Shown in pieces: positions 34,421 to 42,796 of a DNA stretch of 64,000 nucleotides. The translations under genes were made by a program, and so were the position numbers. The stretch is from NCBI GenBank assembly GCA_016208305.1, contig JACQYI010000006.1, forward strand, positions 806,001 to 870,000. The letters are read 5' to 3'. This stretch comes from Oscillatoriophycideae cyanobacterium NC_groundwater_1537_Pr4_S-0.65um_50_18. Lineage in GTDB: Bacteria > Cyanobacteriota > Cyanobacteriia > Elainellales > Elainellaceae. The notes beneath the pieces are model-generated. The model was not told the origin of the DNA, ran no database searches, and saw only the letters and a program-made list of their open reading frames with translations. How positions within the stretch are numbered: position 1 is the first letter of the stretch; every line of letters begins with the position of its first letter.

Positions 34421-35035
34421 ATGTCCGATATCCCGCTTGCTCCCTGGCGATCGCCCCTAGCGCGGGCTTTACATCGCAATCGATCATTAGTTTATGCCCG
34501 CTATGTGCAGTTGGCGACAGTACGATCGGATGGACGCCCTGCCAATCGCACCGTTGTTTTTCGGGGATTTCTAGAACTGACCAATCAGCTTAAATTTATC
34601 GCTGACACCCGTAGCCAAAAAATAGACCAGATCTGGGTTCAGCCCTGGGGAGAAGTCTGTTGGTATTTTCCAAAGACCCGTGAGCAATTTCGGCTGCTGG
34701 GGACATTAGAAGCTGTTGCGGCAGAACATCCAAATCATGCGCTTCTTCAGGCTCGCCGAAACCTTTGGCGTGAACTCTCAGATGCTGCAAGAGTCCAATT
34801 TGCTTGGGCAGAGCCAGGAATTGCGCGATCGGAGACTGTGGCATCGGAGACTGTGGCGATCGAGATCTCACCGCCCGATGCAGCAGAGCCATTGCCCAAT
34901 TTTTGTCTGCTGCTGCTGAATCCAACACAGGTTGATCATTTAGAGCTACGGGGTGATCCTCAAAATCGCTACTTTTACTCAAAAGATAGTGAGGCAGGGC
35001 GTGAAGCATGGGCGGTTCAAACCATTAACCCTTGA
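34421..35035 (+). CDS. FMN-dependent PPOX-type flavoprotein (Npun_F5749-like)
   Basis: A 204-residue split-barrel flavoprotein of the pyridoxamine-phosphate-oxidase superfamily. LAPWRSPLARALHRNRSLVYARYVQLATVRSDGRPANRTVVFRGF is the typical start with FMN-binding Arg-rich segment, and FIADTRSQKIDQIW and CWYFPKTREQFRLLGTL are the second half. The C-terminus has NFCLLLLNPTQVDHLELRGDPQNRYFY. This cyanobacterial group is annotated as FMN-dependent PPOX-type; true pyridoxamine oxidase activity is not proven. A short acidic stretch contains a duplicated SETVA. It is followed by a bidirectional terminator. Confidence 0.88.
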   Translation: MSDIPLAPWRSPLARALHRNRSLVYARYVQLATVRSDGRPANRTVVFRGFLELTNQLKFIADTRSQKIDQIWVQPWGEVCWYFPKTREQFRLLGTLEAVAAEHPNHALLQARRNLWRELSDAARVQFAWAEPGIARSETVASETVAIEISPPDAAEPLPNFCLLLLNPTQVDHLELRGDPQNRYFYSKDSEAGREAWAVQTINP

Positions 35036-35074
35036 AAATCGCAAAAGCAATTCCTGCAGCTCTAGCCCTATGTG

Positions 35075-35114
35075 CAATAAAAAAGGGACTGAAATGTTCA
35101 GCCCTTTTTTATTG
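35075..35114. terminator. Bidirectional terminator between convergent genes
   Basis: CAATAAAAAAGGG (35075-35087) pairs exactly with CCCTTTTTTATTG (35102-35114). Inside, CTGA pairs with TCAG. The A-run on one side and T-run on the other let it act for the FMN protein gene on the plus strand and the DUF1517 gene on the minus strand. Confidence 0.92.
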
Positions 35115-35148
35115 CCTTAAGCATTAACTTAAGGCTATGACTCAAAGC

Positions 35149-36093
35149 TTAAATCAGCTTGAGGTTAGGATATTCCGCCAGAACATCATCTGAGGTGAGG
35201 GTATCTCCTTCGGCCTGAGGCGTCCAGAGAATCTCAACCGCCATCAGGTTTTCACTGGGAACTGAACCAATCTGTCCAAGTGCCTGACGCAAGTCTTGAG
35301 TGCTGTTGATAGGCGGCAGAACCAATTTGCCCTGAGTCGCAACGAGCAGCGTAACCACGATATATTCACCCGGAGCCGTTTCCACCAACTCCCCACCTGC
35401 GGCAGGCAACGCAGCCGTTTCAGCTTGCTTCAGAACGTTGTTGACGTTAGACAAGGTTTCAGCAGTAAACTTACTGCGCTCTGACAAAGCCAATCGATTG
35501 AACTGGTTTTCAGCCGCTTCTAGCTTGGTCTGTTGGGTTTCGCCACCTGCATAGATCCAATACTCAGGGTGACGCATCAAAGCCAAGGTCGATTCTTGTA
35601 ACACCTGAGCCAAACCCGCAGAGGTATTTGTGTCAGCGCGATTGGCAATATTGTTCAGGTCAGATTGTAAACCCCTAGCCTCAGACAGCAAGCCAACCTG
35701 CACTCTAGCCACTGAGACGTTTGGAGATGCGCCATATCCTAAATCTTCTCCAGATTGAGCCGATCGAAAGCTACGAACCAAGAAGGCCGCGATCGCCATG
35801 AAAATCAAAATGGAGAACAAGCCGCCGCCACCCATGATGAACGGGTAAGGCATGATGAACGGTAGACCAAAGCCGCCGCCCGGATAGTAGCCACCCGACG
35901 GAGCGGGTCTGTAAGTCCGGGTAGGGGAAGGCATTGAGCGAGCAGGCGCTCTAAAACTGCCACCGCCGATCCTGCCACCACTCCTAGCCGCCAATGCCCC
36001 ATCTGCCTGACTCAGCACTAGGGAAATCACCAAGCCCACTATTAGTAATGGCTTAATAAAAGATTTGATCAACGCAGTTAATTTTTTTTGCAT
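35149..36093 (-). CDS. DUF1517 membrane protein
   Basis: The 314-residue protein has an N-terminal signal anchor (about residues 13-33, PLLIVGLVISLVLSQADGALA), a Gly/Ser/Arg/Pro-rich region (RSGGRIGGGSFRAPARSMPSPTRTYRP), a membrane segment FSILIFMAIAAFLVRSF at about residues 92-108, and a large soluble domain from about 125 to the end with VARVQVGLLSEARGLQSDLNNIA and YIVVTLLVATQGKLVLPP. This family is conserved in cyanobacteria and plant chloroplasts, where a plant member is linked to acclimation to changing light; the molecular activity is unknown. It stands alone. Confidence 0.92.
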   Translation of the reverse strand: MQKKLTALIKSFIKPLLIVGLVISLVLSQADGALAARSGGRIGGGSFRAPARSMPSPTRTYRPAPSGGYYPGGGFGLPFIMPYPFIMGGGGLFSILIFMAIAAFLVRSFRSAQSGEDLGYGASPNVSVARVQVGLLSEARGLQSDLNNIANRADTNTSAGLAQVLQESTLALMRHPEYWIYAGGETQQTKLEAAENQFNRLALSERSKFTAETLSNVNNVLKQAETAALPAAGGELVETAPGEYIVVTLLVATQGKLVLPPINSTQDLRQALGQIGSVPSENLMAVEILWTPQAEGDTLTSDDVLAEYPNLKLI

Positions 36094-36359
36094 ATGACGT
36101 GCCGTCTAAATTTTACGAGAGGTGAGATCAGTTGCGATTGGGTTGCGACTGGAGGGTGTTCTAACCCGATAACGTAAACAATCGTTACAAACTCTCGACT
36201 TCTCTAGTTTACCGTCCTGGCAACCGACTCACTAGAAACCTTAAGGGAGATTTCAGCCGAGTTTTTGGCGGATAACCGAACTGAGCCAACCTGAATTGGA
36301 CTGGTGAGCCGCATCCTGCACCCAGTCAGGGATCGCCTAAGAGCTTGACCCGTAAGACA

Positions 36360-36590
36360 TCACCCTGAGCCGCCGCCTACGATCGTAACGATCTCTAAGC
36401 GATCACCTTCTTGAATTTCGGTAGTTTGCCAAAACTGGCGGTGTAAAATCTCGCCATTGTATTCTACCGCTACCAAACGTGGGTTCATGCCAAGCTGCTC
36501 CAAGAGTTGAGGGAGCTGAGTTTGACAAGCGCATTGGTGGCGATCGCCATTGACTTGAATGGTTACTTGAGTGGTTCCTTGACCTGTCAC
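36360..36590 (-). CDS. thiS: Sulfur carrier protein ThiS
   Basis: Ubiquitin-fold sulfur carrier of thiazole synthesis for thiamine; its C-terminal Gly becomes a thiocarboxylate. At 76 residues it has the start TIQVNGDRHQC, LPQLLEQLGMNPRLVAVEYNGEIL and the C-terminal DRLEIVTIVGGGSG. The terminal residues are ...GGGSG rather than exactly ...GG, so the very end may be processed or is a variant. It starts at GTG 36590. It lies downstream of thiE on the same strand, 75 bp away, so the two likely form a thiamine operon. Confidence 0.9.
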   Translation of the reverse strand: MTGQGTTQVTIQVNGDRHQCACQTQLPQLLEQLGMNPRLVAVEYNGEILHRQFWQTTEIQEGDRLEIVTIVGGGSG

Positions 36591-36665
36591 TAGAGCTATT
36601 CCCTGGATCTTCCTTAATCTATCTCTCAGCTATCCGTTATGAGGATTGAATCAACCCCAAATTCC

Positions 36666-37850
36666 TTACCCTTCAACGTTGGTTTTGCCCCTCATCTTCT
36701 CGACCTGCTGAAGCTTTGACATAAAAACCTGCGTACTGAGGGTTGGCTGCTCCGCTTCCATAATGGCGCGCACCACAGAAATGCGATCGGCACCTGCCGC
36801 CATCACTTCCGGCAAATTTTCGGCGTCAATGCCGCCAATAGCAAACCAGGGAATTGAAGAATGCTCAGCAGCGTAGCGCACATAGTCCAACCCTGCGGCA
36901 GGTCTACCTACTTTGGTGGGTGTGGCATAGACAGGGCCTACCCCCACATAGTCTGCCCCCTCAGCGATCGCCCGCTTTAAATCATCAGGGCAGTGCGTCG
37001 AGCGGCCAATGAGCACGCGATCGCCCAAAATCTGCCGCGCTACGGCAATAGGGAGATCCTCTTGCCCCAAATGTACGCCATCTGCGCCGACTGCCAGCGC
37101 CAAATCAGGGCGATCGTTGACAATAAATAACGCCTCATATTGGTGGCACAGCTGCCTCAGATCTGTGGCTCTCGCGAGGCGCACTTGATCATCGGCTGTT
37201 TTGTCGCGATACTGCACCAGCGTTAAGCCACCCTTTAAAGCCGCTTCTACTGTTTCAAGTAATCGCTCGACGGGTGAGGTAACTAGATAGAGAGGCGATC
37301 GCTCCAGTTTTTGCAGCCGCTGAGCTAACGACTCCTGTTCTGACGACTTCTGAGCCTGGGTGAGATTGCTCTCTAGGGCATAGACGCGATAGCGCATCTG
37401 CTTACAGGCAGCGCCTAGCTCGGCTGAGTAGAGTTTGCCATATTCCTCCAATACCCGCAGGGCTTCCTGAACACGGCAGAGATTGACGCGCAAAACCTGG
37501 GCAACGCTCGATCGCTGCTCTTCTTGCGGATGAGACAGGGCAATACCCGGATCATTGGGGGTGTCTCTAGCTTGGCGCAAGTCGTCGGTATGCCAGCTAG
37601 CCAATTCTTGGCGCAACTGCTTGCATTCTTCTGTGAGCTGAGGGCTGTGGAGTCCAAAGCGACACCATTCTTCGATGATGCGTATGCCTTCGCGGGCGCG
37701 ATCGAGATTTGCATCCAAAATGCGGCAGATCGAGGATTCTGAGTCCGTCAATTCTGAAAATCCAGTTTTTACCAGCTTTGAGAACACCGTGGATTTTGAA
37801 AATGTGGATTTTGAAAATCCTGTCTGGTGATCTGTTTCACCCATACCCAT
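36666..37850 (-). CDS. thiE: Thiamine-phosphate synthase with N-terminal extension
   Basis: Couples thiazole phosphate and HMP pyrophosphate to thiamine phosphate. At 394 residues it is about 180 longer than the E. coli enzyme. Residues 43-160 form an extra helical domain (ILDANLDRAREGIRIIEEWCRF, VLRVNLCRVQEALRVLEEYGKL) seen in cyanobacterial ThiE. The TIM barrel starts near LYLVTSPVERLL, with LVQYRDKTADD, FIVNDRPDLALAVGADGVHLGQEDLP, GRSTH and GADYVGVGPVYATPTK, and FAIGGI. Residues 1-42 are low-complexity and contain a 15-bp tandem duplication at 37789-37818, so the true start may lie downstream. It is followed by thiS. Confidence 0.93.
   Translation of the reverse strand: MGMGETDHQTGFSKSTFSKSTVFSKLVKTGFSELTDSESSICRILDANLDRAREGIRIIEEWCRFGLHSPQLTEECKQLRQELASWHTDDLRQARDTPNDPGIALSHPQEEQRSSVAQVLRVNLCRVQEALRVLEEYGKLYSAELGAACKQMRYRVYALESNLTQAQKSSEQESLAQRLQKLERSPLYLVTSPVERLLETVEAALKGGLTLVQYRDKTADDQVRLARATDLRQLCHQYEALFIVNDRPDLALAVGADGVHLGQEDLPIAVARQILGDRVLIGRSTHCPDDLKRAIAEGADYVGVGPVYATPTKVGRPAAGLDYVRYAAEHSSIPWFAIGGIDAENLPEVMAAGADRISVVRAIMEAEQPTLSTQVFMSKLQQVEKMRGKTNVEG
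37789..37818. repeat. 15-bp tandem duplication in the thiE N-terminal coding region
   Basis: GTGGATTTTGAAAAT is present twice without gap (37789-37803 and 37804-37818). In the thiE frame it repeats FSKST within the extra N-terminal tail. The unit is in frame (five codons), so it does not disturb reading. Confidence 0.85.
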
Positions 37851-38148
37851 TCTTCTATTTGCCTGTTATTTTGCCGTTCTCTCTATCAGCTTACTTTGAG
37901 CCTTGCCCCCTACGCCTCGCAGGGCCAGGTTTTTGTGCAGCTTTGATTAAGTAGAACATCTGTCCATGCAAGTCAAAAAAATTCCCATTATTCAGGTTCA
38001 AGTGCGCTATTTTTCAGTAATATTGTCGGAACTGCTCCACATGTAGCGTCAATGTAGCTGGCTCTTGTCAGGTCACGCTACTTGGACAGTAGCTCTATCT
38101 CCAAATCTGGCAATTTCAATCTGGCAATGTTGGTGTCAGGATACTGTC

Positions 38149-39888
38149 ATGCGTCTGATCCTTGCCTACAGTTTTCAATTTCGCTTTGTGGTTTCCGCCA
38201 TTGCTCTCCAGACACTTGTCAGCCTAGCTTTGGGATGGACGGACAGCACGATCGCCCAAACCGTCCCGCAGCCCATTCTAGAAAATGGCGCTCCCTCGGC
38301 TCAGCTGGCAGCAACGCAAAAGCTGTTATATGTCAATTCCAGCACAGGCAATGACACTCAGGCGGACGGCAGTGAGTCTGCTCCTTTTCGTACCATTACC
38401 CAAGCGCTGGCGATCGCCCAGCCACAGACCATTATTTTGTTAGCGCCAGGCACCTACAGCGCTGAGACAGGAGAAGTTTTTCCGTTGGTGATGCAGCCCG
38501 ATGTTACCCTCCAAGGTGATCCAACGACGGTAGGGCAAGGGTTTGTAATTCAGGGGGGAGGGCGCTTTCTCAGCCCCACATCAGCAGGTCAAAACATTGC
38601 CATGCTAGGAGCCAATCAAGCGGTTCTAATGGGCGTGACGCTGACCAATCCCAATCCGCGCGGCTATGGCCTCTGGGTCGAGTCGAGCAGTCCCGTTGTC
38701 TTAGCCAACACCTTCACAGGCAATACCCATGACGGCATCTCTACCGTCGGCAGCAGCGCACCTCTGATTCAGGGCAATGTCTTTGTGCGAAACGGAGCCA
38801 ACGGCATCACCATCTTTGGCAACTCTCGCCCGCAAGTGCAGCAGAATGTCTTTGAAGAAACCGGATTTGGCATCAATATTTCTGAGAACGCGGCTCCTCT
38901 GATCCAAGAAAATCGCATTAGCCAAAACCGGATTGGCATCTTGGTACAGGAAAAGGCTCAGCCGATCATTCGGGGCAATTTGATTGAAGGCAGCCAGGAG
39001 GATGGCGTAGCGGCGATCGCTCAGTCTCTCCCCAATCTAGGTACCGTCGCAGAACCGGGAAATAATACCTTCATGCGCAACAGTCGCTATGACATCAACG
39101 CTTCTGCGAATCGACAGATCATTTCAGCGGTAGGCAATCCCATGCTGAGCGATCGCATCACGGGCAGAGTCGATGTGGAGGGAGCGCTATCTGGCTCTAA
39201 TGCGGTAATGGTCGCCTCAGTTGCCGATCAAATTCCGGTTACGCCCCGCGCGGCTGCGATTTTGATTAATCAACTGCCGCCCACCCAGCCTACCCGCTCA
39301 TCACAACTTAGCTCAACCCCTCAAGCCTCATTGGTTTCAGTTCGTCAACCTTCACGGCCTTCAGGCGCGATCGACATTCCGGTGCCCCTACCCACCGGAT
39401 CGGCTCCAATGCCTGCACGTCAGACTTCTGGGGCTGCTGCCGTCTCAATCCCGGCTCAATCGGCTGCCGCAATTCGCATTCCGGTGCCGCTGCCAGCCCA
39501 AAGCTCGCGCCCTCAAACGCCTCCACATGATTCAACATCTTCTCCTATTGCACAGGTCGATCTGCTGCCAGTCCCCAGTGAGCAAGTGCCTGTCGGTAAT
39601 ATTGGAGATTTGCCCACCGTTAACGTCCTGAGTGACCCGACTGGGGGCGATCGCACCGCTTTTACTAGCCGTCCAGCAACGCCCCTAAAGTACCGTGTTT
39701 TAGTCGAAGCCGATAGCGATCGCATCCAGAAGCTCGTGCAATCTGTTGTGCCTAATGCTTTTTTGATTCGCGAACAGGGGCGATCGCTAATGCAAATCGG
39801 CGCATTTAGCAGCCGCGACAATGCCGAGTCTGCTGTAGAAATGCTCGATCAAAACGGCTTGAGAGGCGAGATTGAAGATTTTGAATAG
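38149..39888 (+). CDS. Secreted right-handed beta-helix protein with SPOR-like C-terminus
   Basis: A 579-residue exported protein. I chose the ATG at 38149 because a signal peptide follows (MRLILAYSFQFRFVVSAIALQTLVSLALG); an upstream GTG would add unconserved residues. Residues about 55-340 hold the DUF1565/pectin-lyase-like beta-helix: LYVNSSTGNDTQADGSESAPFRTITQAL, then regular turns such as NTFTGNTHDGISTVGSSAPLIQGNVFVRNGANGI and QENRISQNRIGILVQEKAQP. A Pro/Ser/Ala/Thr-rich linker (about 370-500) with repeated IPVPLP leads to a C-terminal SPOR-like domain: YRVLVEADSDRIQKL and LMQIGAFSSRDNAESAVEML, which would bind denuded peptidoglycan. An outer-envelope role is likely. An L,D-transpeptidase gene follows after about 200 bp. 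Confidence 0.88.
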   Translation: MRLILAYSFQFRFVVSAIALQTLVSLALGWTDSTIAQTVPQPILENGAPSAQLAATQKLLYVNSSTGNDTQADGSESAPFRTITQALAIAQPQTIILLAPGTYSAETGEVFPLVMQPDVTLQGDPTTVGQGFVIQGGGRFLSPTSAGQNIAMLGANQAVLMGVTLTNPNPRGYGLWVESSSPVVLANTFTGNTHDGISTVGSSAPLIQGNVFVRNGANGITIFGNSRPQVQQNVFEETGFGINISENAAPLIQENRISQNRIGILVQEKAQPIIRGNLIEGSQEDGVAAIAQSLPNLGTVAEPGNNTFMRNSRYDINASANRQIISAVGNPMLSDRITGRVDVEGALSGSNAVMVASVADQIPVTPRAAAILINQLPPTQPTRSSQLSSTPQASLVSVRQPSRPSGAIDIPVPLPTGSAPMPARQTSGAAAVSIPAQSAAAIRIPVPLPAQSSRPQTPPHDSTSSPIAQVDLLPVPSEQVPVGNIGDLPTVNVLSDPTGGDRTAFTSRPATPLKYRVLVEADSDRIQKLVQSVVPNAFLIREQGRSLMQIGAFSSRDNAESAVEMLDQNGLRGEIEDFE

Positions 39889-40034
39889 CGTTGCGCTCTG
39901 GTCAATAAGGATGCTGTATTTTGTAATGGCCTAGAGCACACCTCATCAAACAGGCAGCATTGTAAGCAGGTGAAAGTAGGCGTCAGAATGGGCATCAGAG
40001 TAGGATAGTGGGTAACGGCCTATCCGCCGCTGCC

Positions 40035-40051
40035 CAGACGCACAGCGTCTG
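40035..40051. repeat. Short 7-bp hairpin with ACA loop
   Basis: CAGACGC (40035-40041) and GCGTCTG (40045-40051) flank the 3-nt loop ACA, in the gap between the beta-helix gene and the L,D-transpeptidase gene. It could be a small member of the trinucleotide-loop palindrome family. Confidence 0.5.
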
Positions 40052-40089
40052 CGTCAGCTCTACCCGGCTGAAATACAGTTTGTTGGGTC

Positions 40090-40773
40090 ATGATCAGCAG
40101 AAATGAATCCTTTTCGCGCACTTTCATGTGCCTGAGTTTCGCCACGGCTGCGCTGCTGGTTTTTGTGCAGTTACAAGGGCTTTTGGCGCAGTCTCAGAAA
40201 AAATCTGCGGCCATGCCCGCCTCATCATTCATTGCATTTCCCGATCGCCCTCCTACAGATAGCTCATCTGGAAACCCACAGACTTTCTCGCAAGCCAGCA
40301 TAGACGCAAACTCCCAGGCAATCGCCCTGCTGCCCGGACTAGCGCCCAACTTGCAAATTGCTCTCAACCCCAATCCTTTGGCAAAACGTTCTGGATTAAT
40401 TGTCGATTTAAGCGATCGCCAAGTTTATTTGTTTCAGGATGGCGCTCAGATTGCTAACTATGAGATTGCTATTGGACAAGCCGGATGGGAAACACCCACA
40501 GGTCAGTTTCGGGTAATTCACTTGCAAGCTGATCCGGTCTGGCAACACCCGTTTACGGGAGAAGTGTTTCCCCCAGGAGTCAGCAATCCTCTAGGGAGCC
40601 GCTGGATTGGCTTCTGGACAGATGGACAACACCAAATTGGTCTGCATGGAACCAACCAAGACGACTTGATCGGTCAGGCCGTTTCGCATGGCTGCATCCG
40701 CTTGCGCGATGCTGACATTCAGGCGGTTTATGCCCAAGTGGCGATCGGCACTTCTATCTTGATTCGTCCCTAA
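40090..40773 (+). CDS. L,D-transpeptidase (YkuD family)
   Basis: Cross-links peptidoglycan or attaches proteins to it through a Cys acyl-enzyme in the periplasm. The 227-residue protein has an N-terminal membrane anchor (about residues 14-34, LSFATAALLVFVQLQGLLA) and a linker. The YkuD domain runs from VDLSDRQVYLFQDGAQIANYEIAIG to the end, with the catalytic HGTNQDDLIGQAVSHGCIRLRDAD (His and Cys of SHGCIR). No LysM repeat is present. It follows the beta-helix/SPOR-like gene in the same direction, so both may serve the cell wall. Confidence 0.93.
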   Translation: MISRNESFSRTFMCLSFATAALLVFVQLQGLLAQSQKKSAAMPASSFIAFPDRPPTDSSSGNPQTFSQASIDANSQAIALLPGLAPNLQIALNPNPLAKRSGLIVDLSDRQVYLFQDGAQIANYEIAIGQAGWETPTGQFRVIHLQADPVWQHPFTGEVFPPGVSNPLGSRWIGFWTDGQHQIGLHGTNQDDLIGQAVSHGCIRLRDADIQAVYAQVAIGTSILIRP

Positions 40774-40786
40774 GTTGGCGATCGCC

Positions 40787-41158
40787 CTAAGCCACCAAGG
40801 TCAGAATTTGGTCGGCTAGGGTTAGCGGGTCAAACGGTTTGATGATAACGCCTGCCATCCCCAACTGCGTAAACTGAGAGCCTTCAGAGGTCGTCAGTTT
40901 GGCCGTTAGCAACAGCACAGGAATCGGCTGAGTTACTGGATTAAGCTGGAGTTGCTGGAAGGTTTCTAATCCATCCATGTCAGGCATCATTAGATCCAGA
41001 AGGATGACATCGGGGCGGTCGGCAGCAGCGATCGCCAAGCCTACAGAACCAGAACTTGCGGCTGAAACGCGCCAGTGCCGCGTGACTTCTAGACAAACCT
41101 GAGTCGAGCGGCGAATCAGCTCGTCGTCGTCAATAACTAAAATATGATGAATTGACAT
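40787..41158 (-). CDS. Orphan single-domain response regulator receiver
   Basis: A CheY-like receiver of 123 residues with no output domain. The acidic pocket is DDDE at residues 10-13 and the phosphoacceptor Asp is in LLDLMMPDMDG (Asp at about 56). The conserved Thr is in LLTAKL and the Lys in IIKPFDP. It receives phosphate from an unknown histidine kinase; no kinase is next to it. The nearest kinase in the window is the multi-PAS one at 28-33.6 kb, about 7 kb away, and a link is only speculation. It converges on the L,D-transpeptidase gene. Confidence 0.93.
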   Translation of the reverse strand: MSIHHILVIDDDELIRRSTQVCLEVTRHWRVSAASSGSVGLAIAAADRPDVILLDLMMPDMDGLETFQQLQLNPVTQPIPVLLLTAKLTTSEGSQFTQLGMAGVIIKPFDPLTLADQILTLVA

Positions 41159-41296
41159 AACTAGTTAACTTGACGGTTAACTCGACGAGTTCGCAAGATG
41201 CTTTAAAGGCTCGCCCTGTCCTGAATGTTTGGATTAGCGCTTGGACTCAGGCCGCCTACTCGATTCGTTTACTCAGGCAGGCTGACTTAGGCAGGC

Positions 41297-42538
41297 TTAC
41301 TCAGGCAATTTGTATTGCCCCACAATTTTCTTGGCGTACTCTGGCACATGAGCCTCCAACTTTTCGGGATAGTCGCGCTGCACGTATAGGTAGTTGCGCG
41401 TGAAGTGAGAGTCGATCGAGAAGCGGGCATATTCCAATCCTTTAGGCCCAATTTTTTCGATGACTACACCCATGAGCTGCGCCGCCCACATGGGCAAAGT
41501 CACGCCTTTGTCGTAGGCCGGAATGCTCTGCTGTACTGCATTTTTGCGATCGCCTTTCGACATTACGGGCTGAGTCTCGATCTGATCCATTGCCAGATCA
41601 AGCATCTCTTGGCCGCGATCGTTTCGCACTACAATCCACTGCCAGCCAAAAGGCGCACCCATGTAGCCCACTACCAAATCCGCCAAAGAATTGACGTAAT
41701 CGAAACAACTCATGCAGGATGGCGCAAAAACATCCTTGAGCTGATTTGTTTTTAGCCCAAAGAAAGGCACAGTCTCAGTCGAGCCATCTTCATGCTTGAA
41801 ATGCACCCGAAAATCCTGCATGAACTCATAGTGCACAACAGTAGAAGGCGATCGGCTAGTCGTATCTAAAAACTTTTGTAGCCCTGCCCGCGTCACATTA
41901 TCGACACAGGGAGTGCCCAAAACATAGAGCTTTTCTAAGCCTAGTTCTTTCTCAACAGCTCGCAGCGCCTGAATTTGGCAGCCAACTCCAATCACGAGCA
42001 ATCGCTTCATGCCCGACTGCTCAATCTGCTCTAGCACTGACAAATTGGGCGAGAGAGTTGGCTTGTTGACCCGTGCCGCCAAAATTTCTTCGGGAGTGCG
42101 GGCAATGATGGGCATCGGCTGAAACCGATCTTCTGCAGTATTTTGGACGCAAACCACGCCCTCGACCAGGCCGCGATTTAGCATTTCAATGGCGATCGAG
42201 CTAACAATCCCAGTCCATTGCGCCCCGGCGATCGGCTCGGTTTTGCGCGCCGCCATCATGGTTTGGCTCACGCCAAAGTACCAATCCTCTTCACTGTCCA
42301 GATCACGGCTACGTCCGTGGGTTTGGGCTTCTAGCTCCGGAATTTGTTGATTTAAGAAAGCGCAGGCTTCTTTGACATAGTGAACGTAGTAGGTGTCACA
42401 GAGTCCGCACTCGCTACAGAGATCTTTGGCAGGGCGACGACTGCCGGGCTTCAGCGCTTTGGCTTTCTGGTGACTTGTCTTGTGGCTGGCCAAATCACGG
42501 GGAAAATCAGGTCGGGAATCAGGCAGTGCTGAGGTCAT
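41297..42538 (-). CDS. bciB: Divinyl chlorophyllide 8-vinyl-reductase, BciB type
   Basis: Reduces the 8-vinyl group of divinyl (proto)chlorophyllide, with ferredoxin, in chlorophyll a synthesis. The 413-residue protein is of the F420-hydrogenase beta-subunit fold. The N-terminal iron-sulfur motif is DLCSECGLCDTYYV (about residues 40-53), and further Cys are in VGVGCQIQAL, LGTPCVDN and APSCMSCFDYVNSLADLVVGYMGAP. EEDWYFGVSQ and NYLYVQRDYPEK are typical of the cyanobacterial enzyme. The first 35 residues are a basic extension. It is monocistronic and divergent from the M16 peptidase genes. Confidence 0.95.
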   Translation of the reverse strand: MTSALPDSRPDFPRDLASHKTSHQKAKALKPGSRRPAKDLCSECGLCDTYYVHYVKEACAFLNQQIPELEAQTHGRSRDLDSEEDWYFGVSQTMMAARKTEPIAGAQWTGIVSSIAIEMLNRGLVEGVVCVQNTAEDRFQPMPIIARTPEEILAARVNKPTLSPNLSVLEQIEQSGMKRLLVIGVGCQIQALRAVEKELGLEKLYVLGTPCVDNVTRAGLQKFLDTTSRSPSTVVHYEFMQDFRVHFKHEDGSTETVPFFGLKTNQLKDVFAPSCMSCFDYVNSLADLVVGYMGAPFGWQWIVVRNDRGQEMLDLAMDQIETQPVMSKGDRKNAVQQSIPAYDKGVTLPMWAAQLMGVVIEKIGPKGLEYARFSIDSHFTRNYLYVQRDYPEKLEAHVPEYAKKIVGQYKLPE

Positions 42539-42639
42539 TGCAGTAAAAAAGGGTGAGCGATCGTCTCCTGTTTATATGATCACAATACCGCAATCAGGGA
42601 AGGGAGGGCTGAGGTTCAAGGGTGATTGCCCGATAGATC

Positions 42640-42693
42640 AGCTTGCCCAATTTGCAGAGCTTGCCTAATTTGCAGAGCTTGCCTAATTTTGTA
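42640..42693. repeat. 18-bp tandem repeat, three units
   Basis: The units are AGCTTGCCCAATTTGCAG (42640-42657), AGCTTGCCTAATTTGCAG (42658-42675) and AGCTTGCCTAATTTTGTA (42676-42693). They lie in the divergent gap between bciB and the first M16 peptidase gene. The third unit is diverged at its end. Confidence 0.85.
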
Positions 42694-42796
42694 TCAGCGT
42701 AGAGAATATCACCCCATTCCGCCCGAATGAACCAGGACAGGTTAGGATTATATGATCATCAAATCTTAATCCCAAACTACCTGACATTGAGGCGAT

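Noticed and set aside
36176-36192. HLR1-like GTTACA near the DUF1517 promoter
   Set aside because: GTTACA at about 36183 has only an inverted partner (GTAAAC), not the required direct repeat.
37851-38148. TPP riboswitch before thiE
   Set aside because: The CTGAGA-type conserved elements are not present on the thiE strand.
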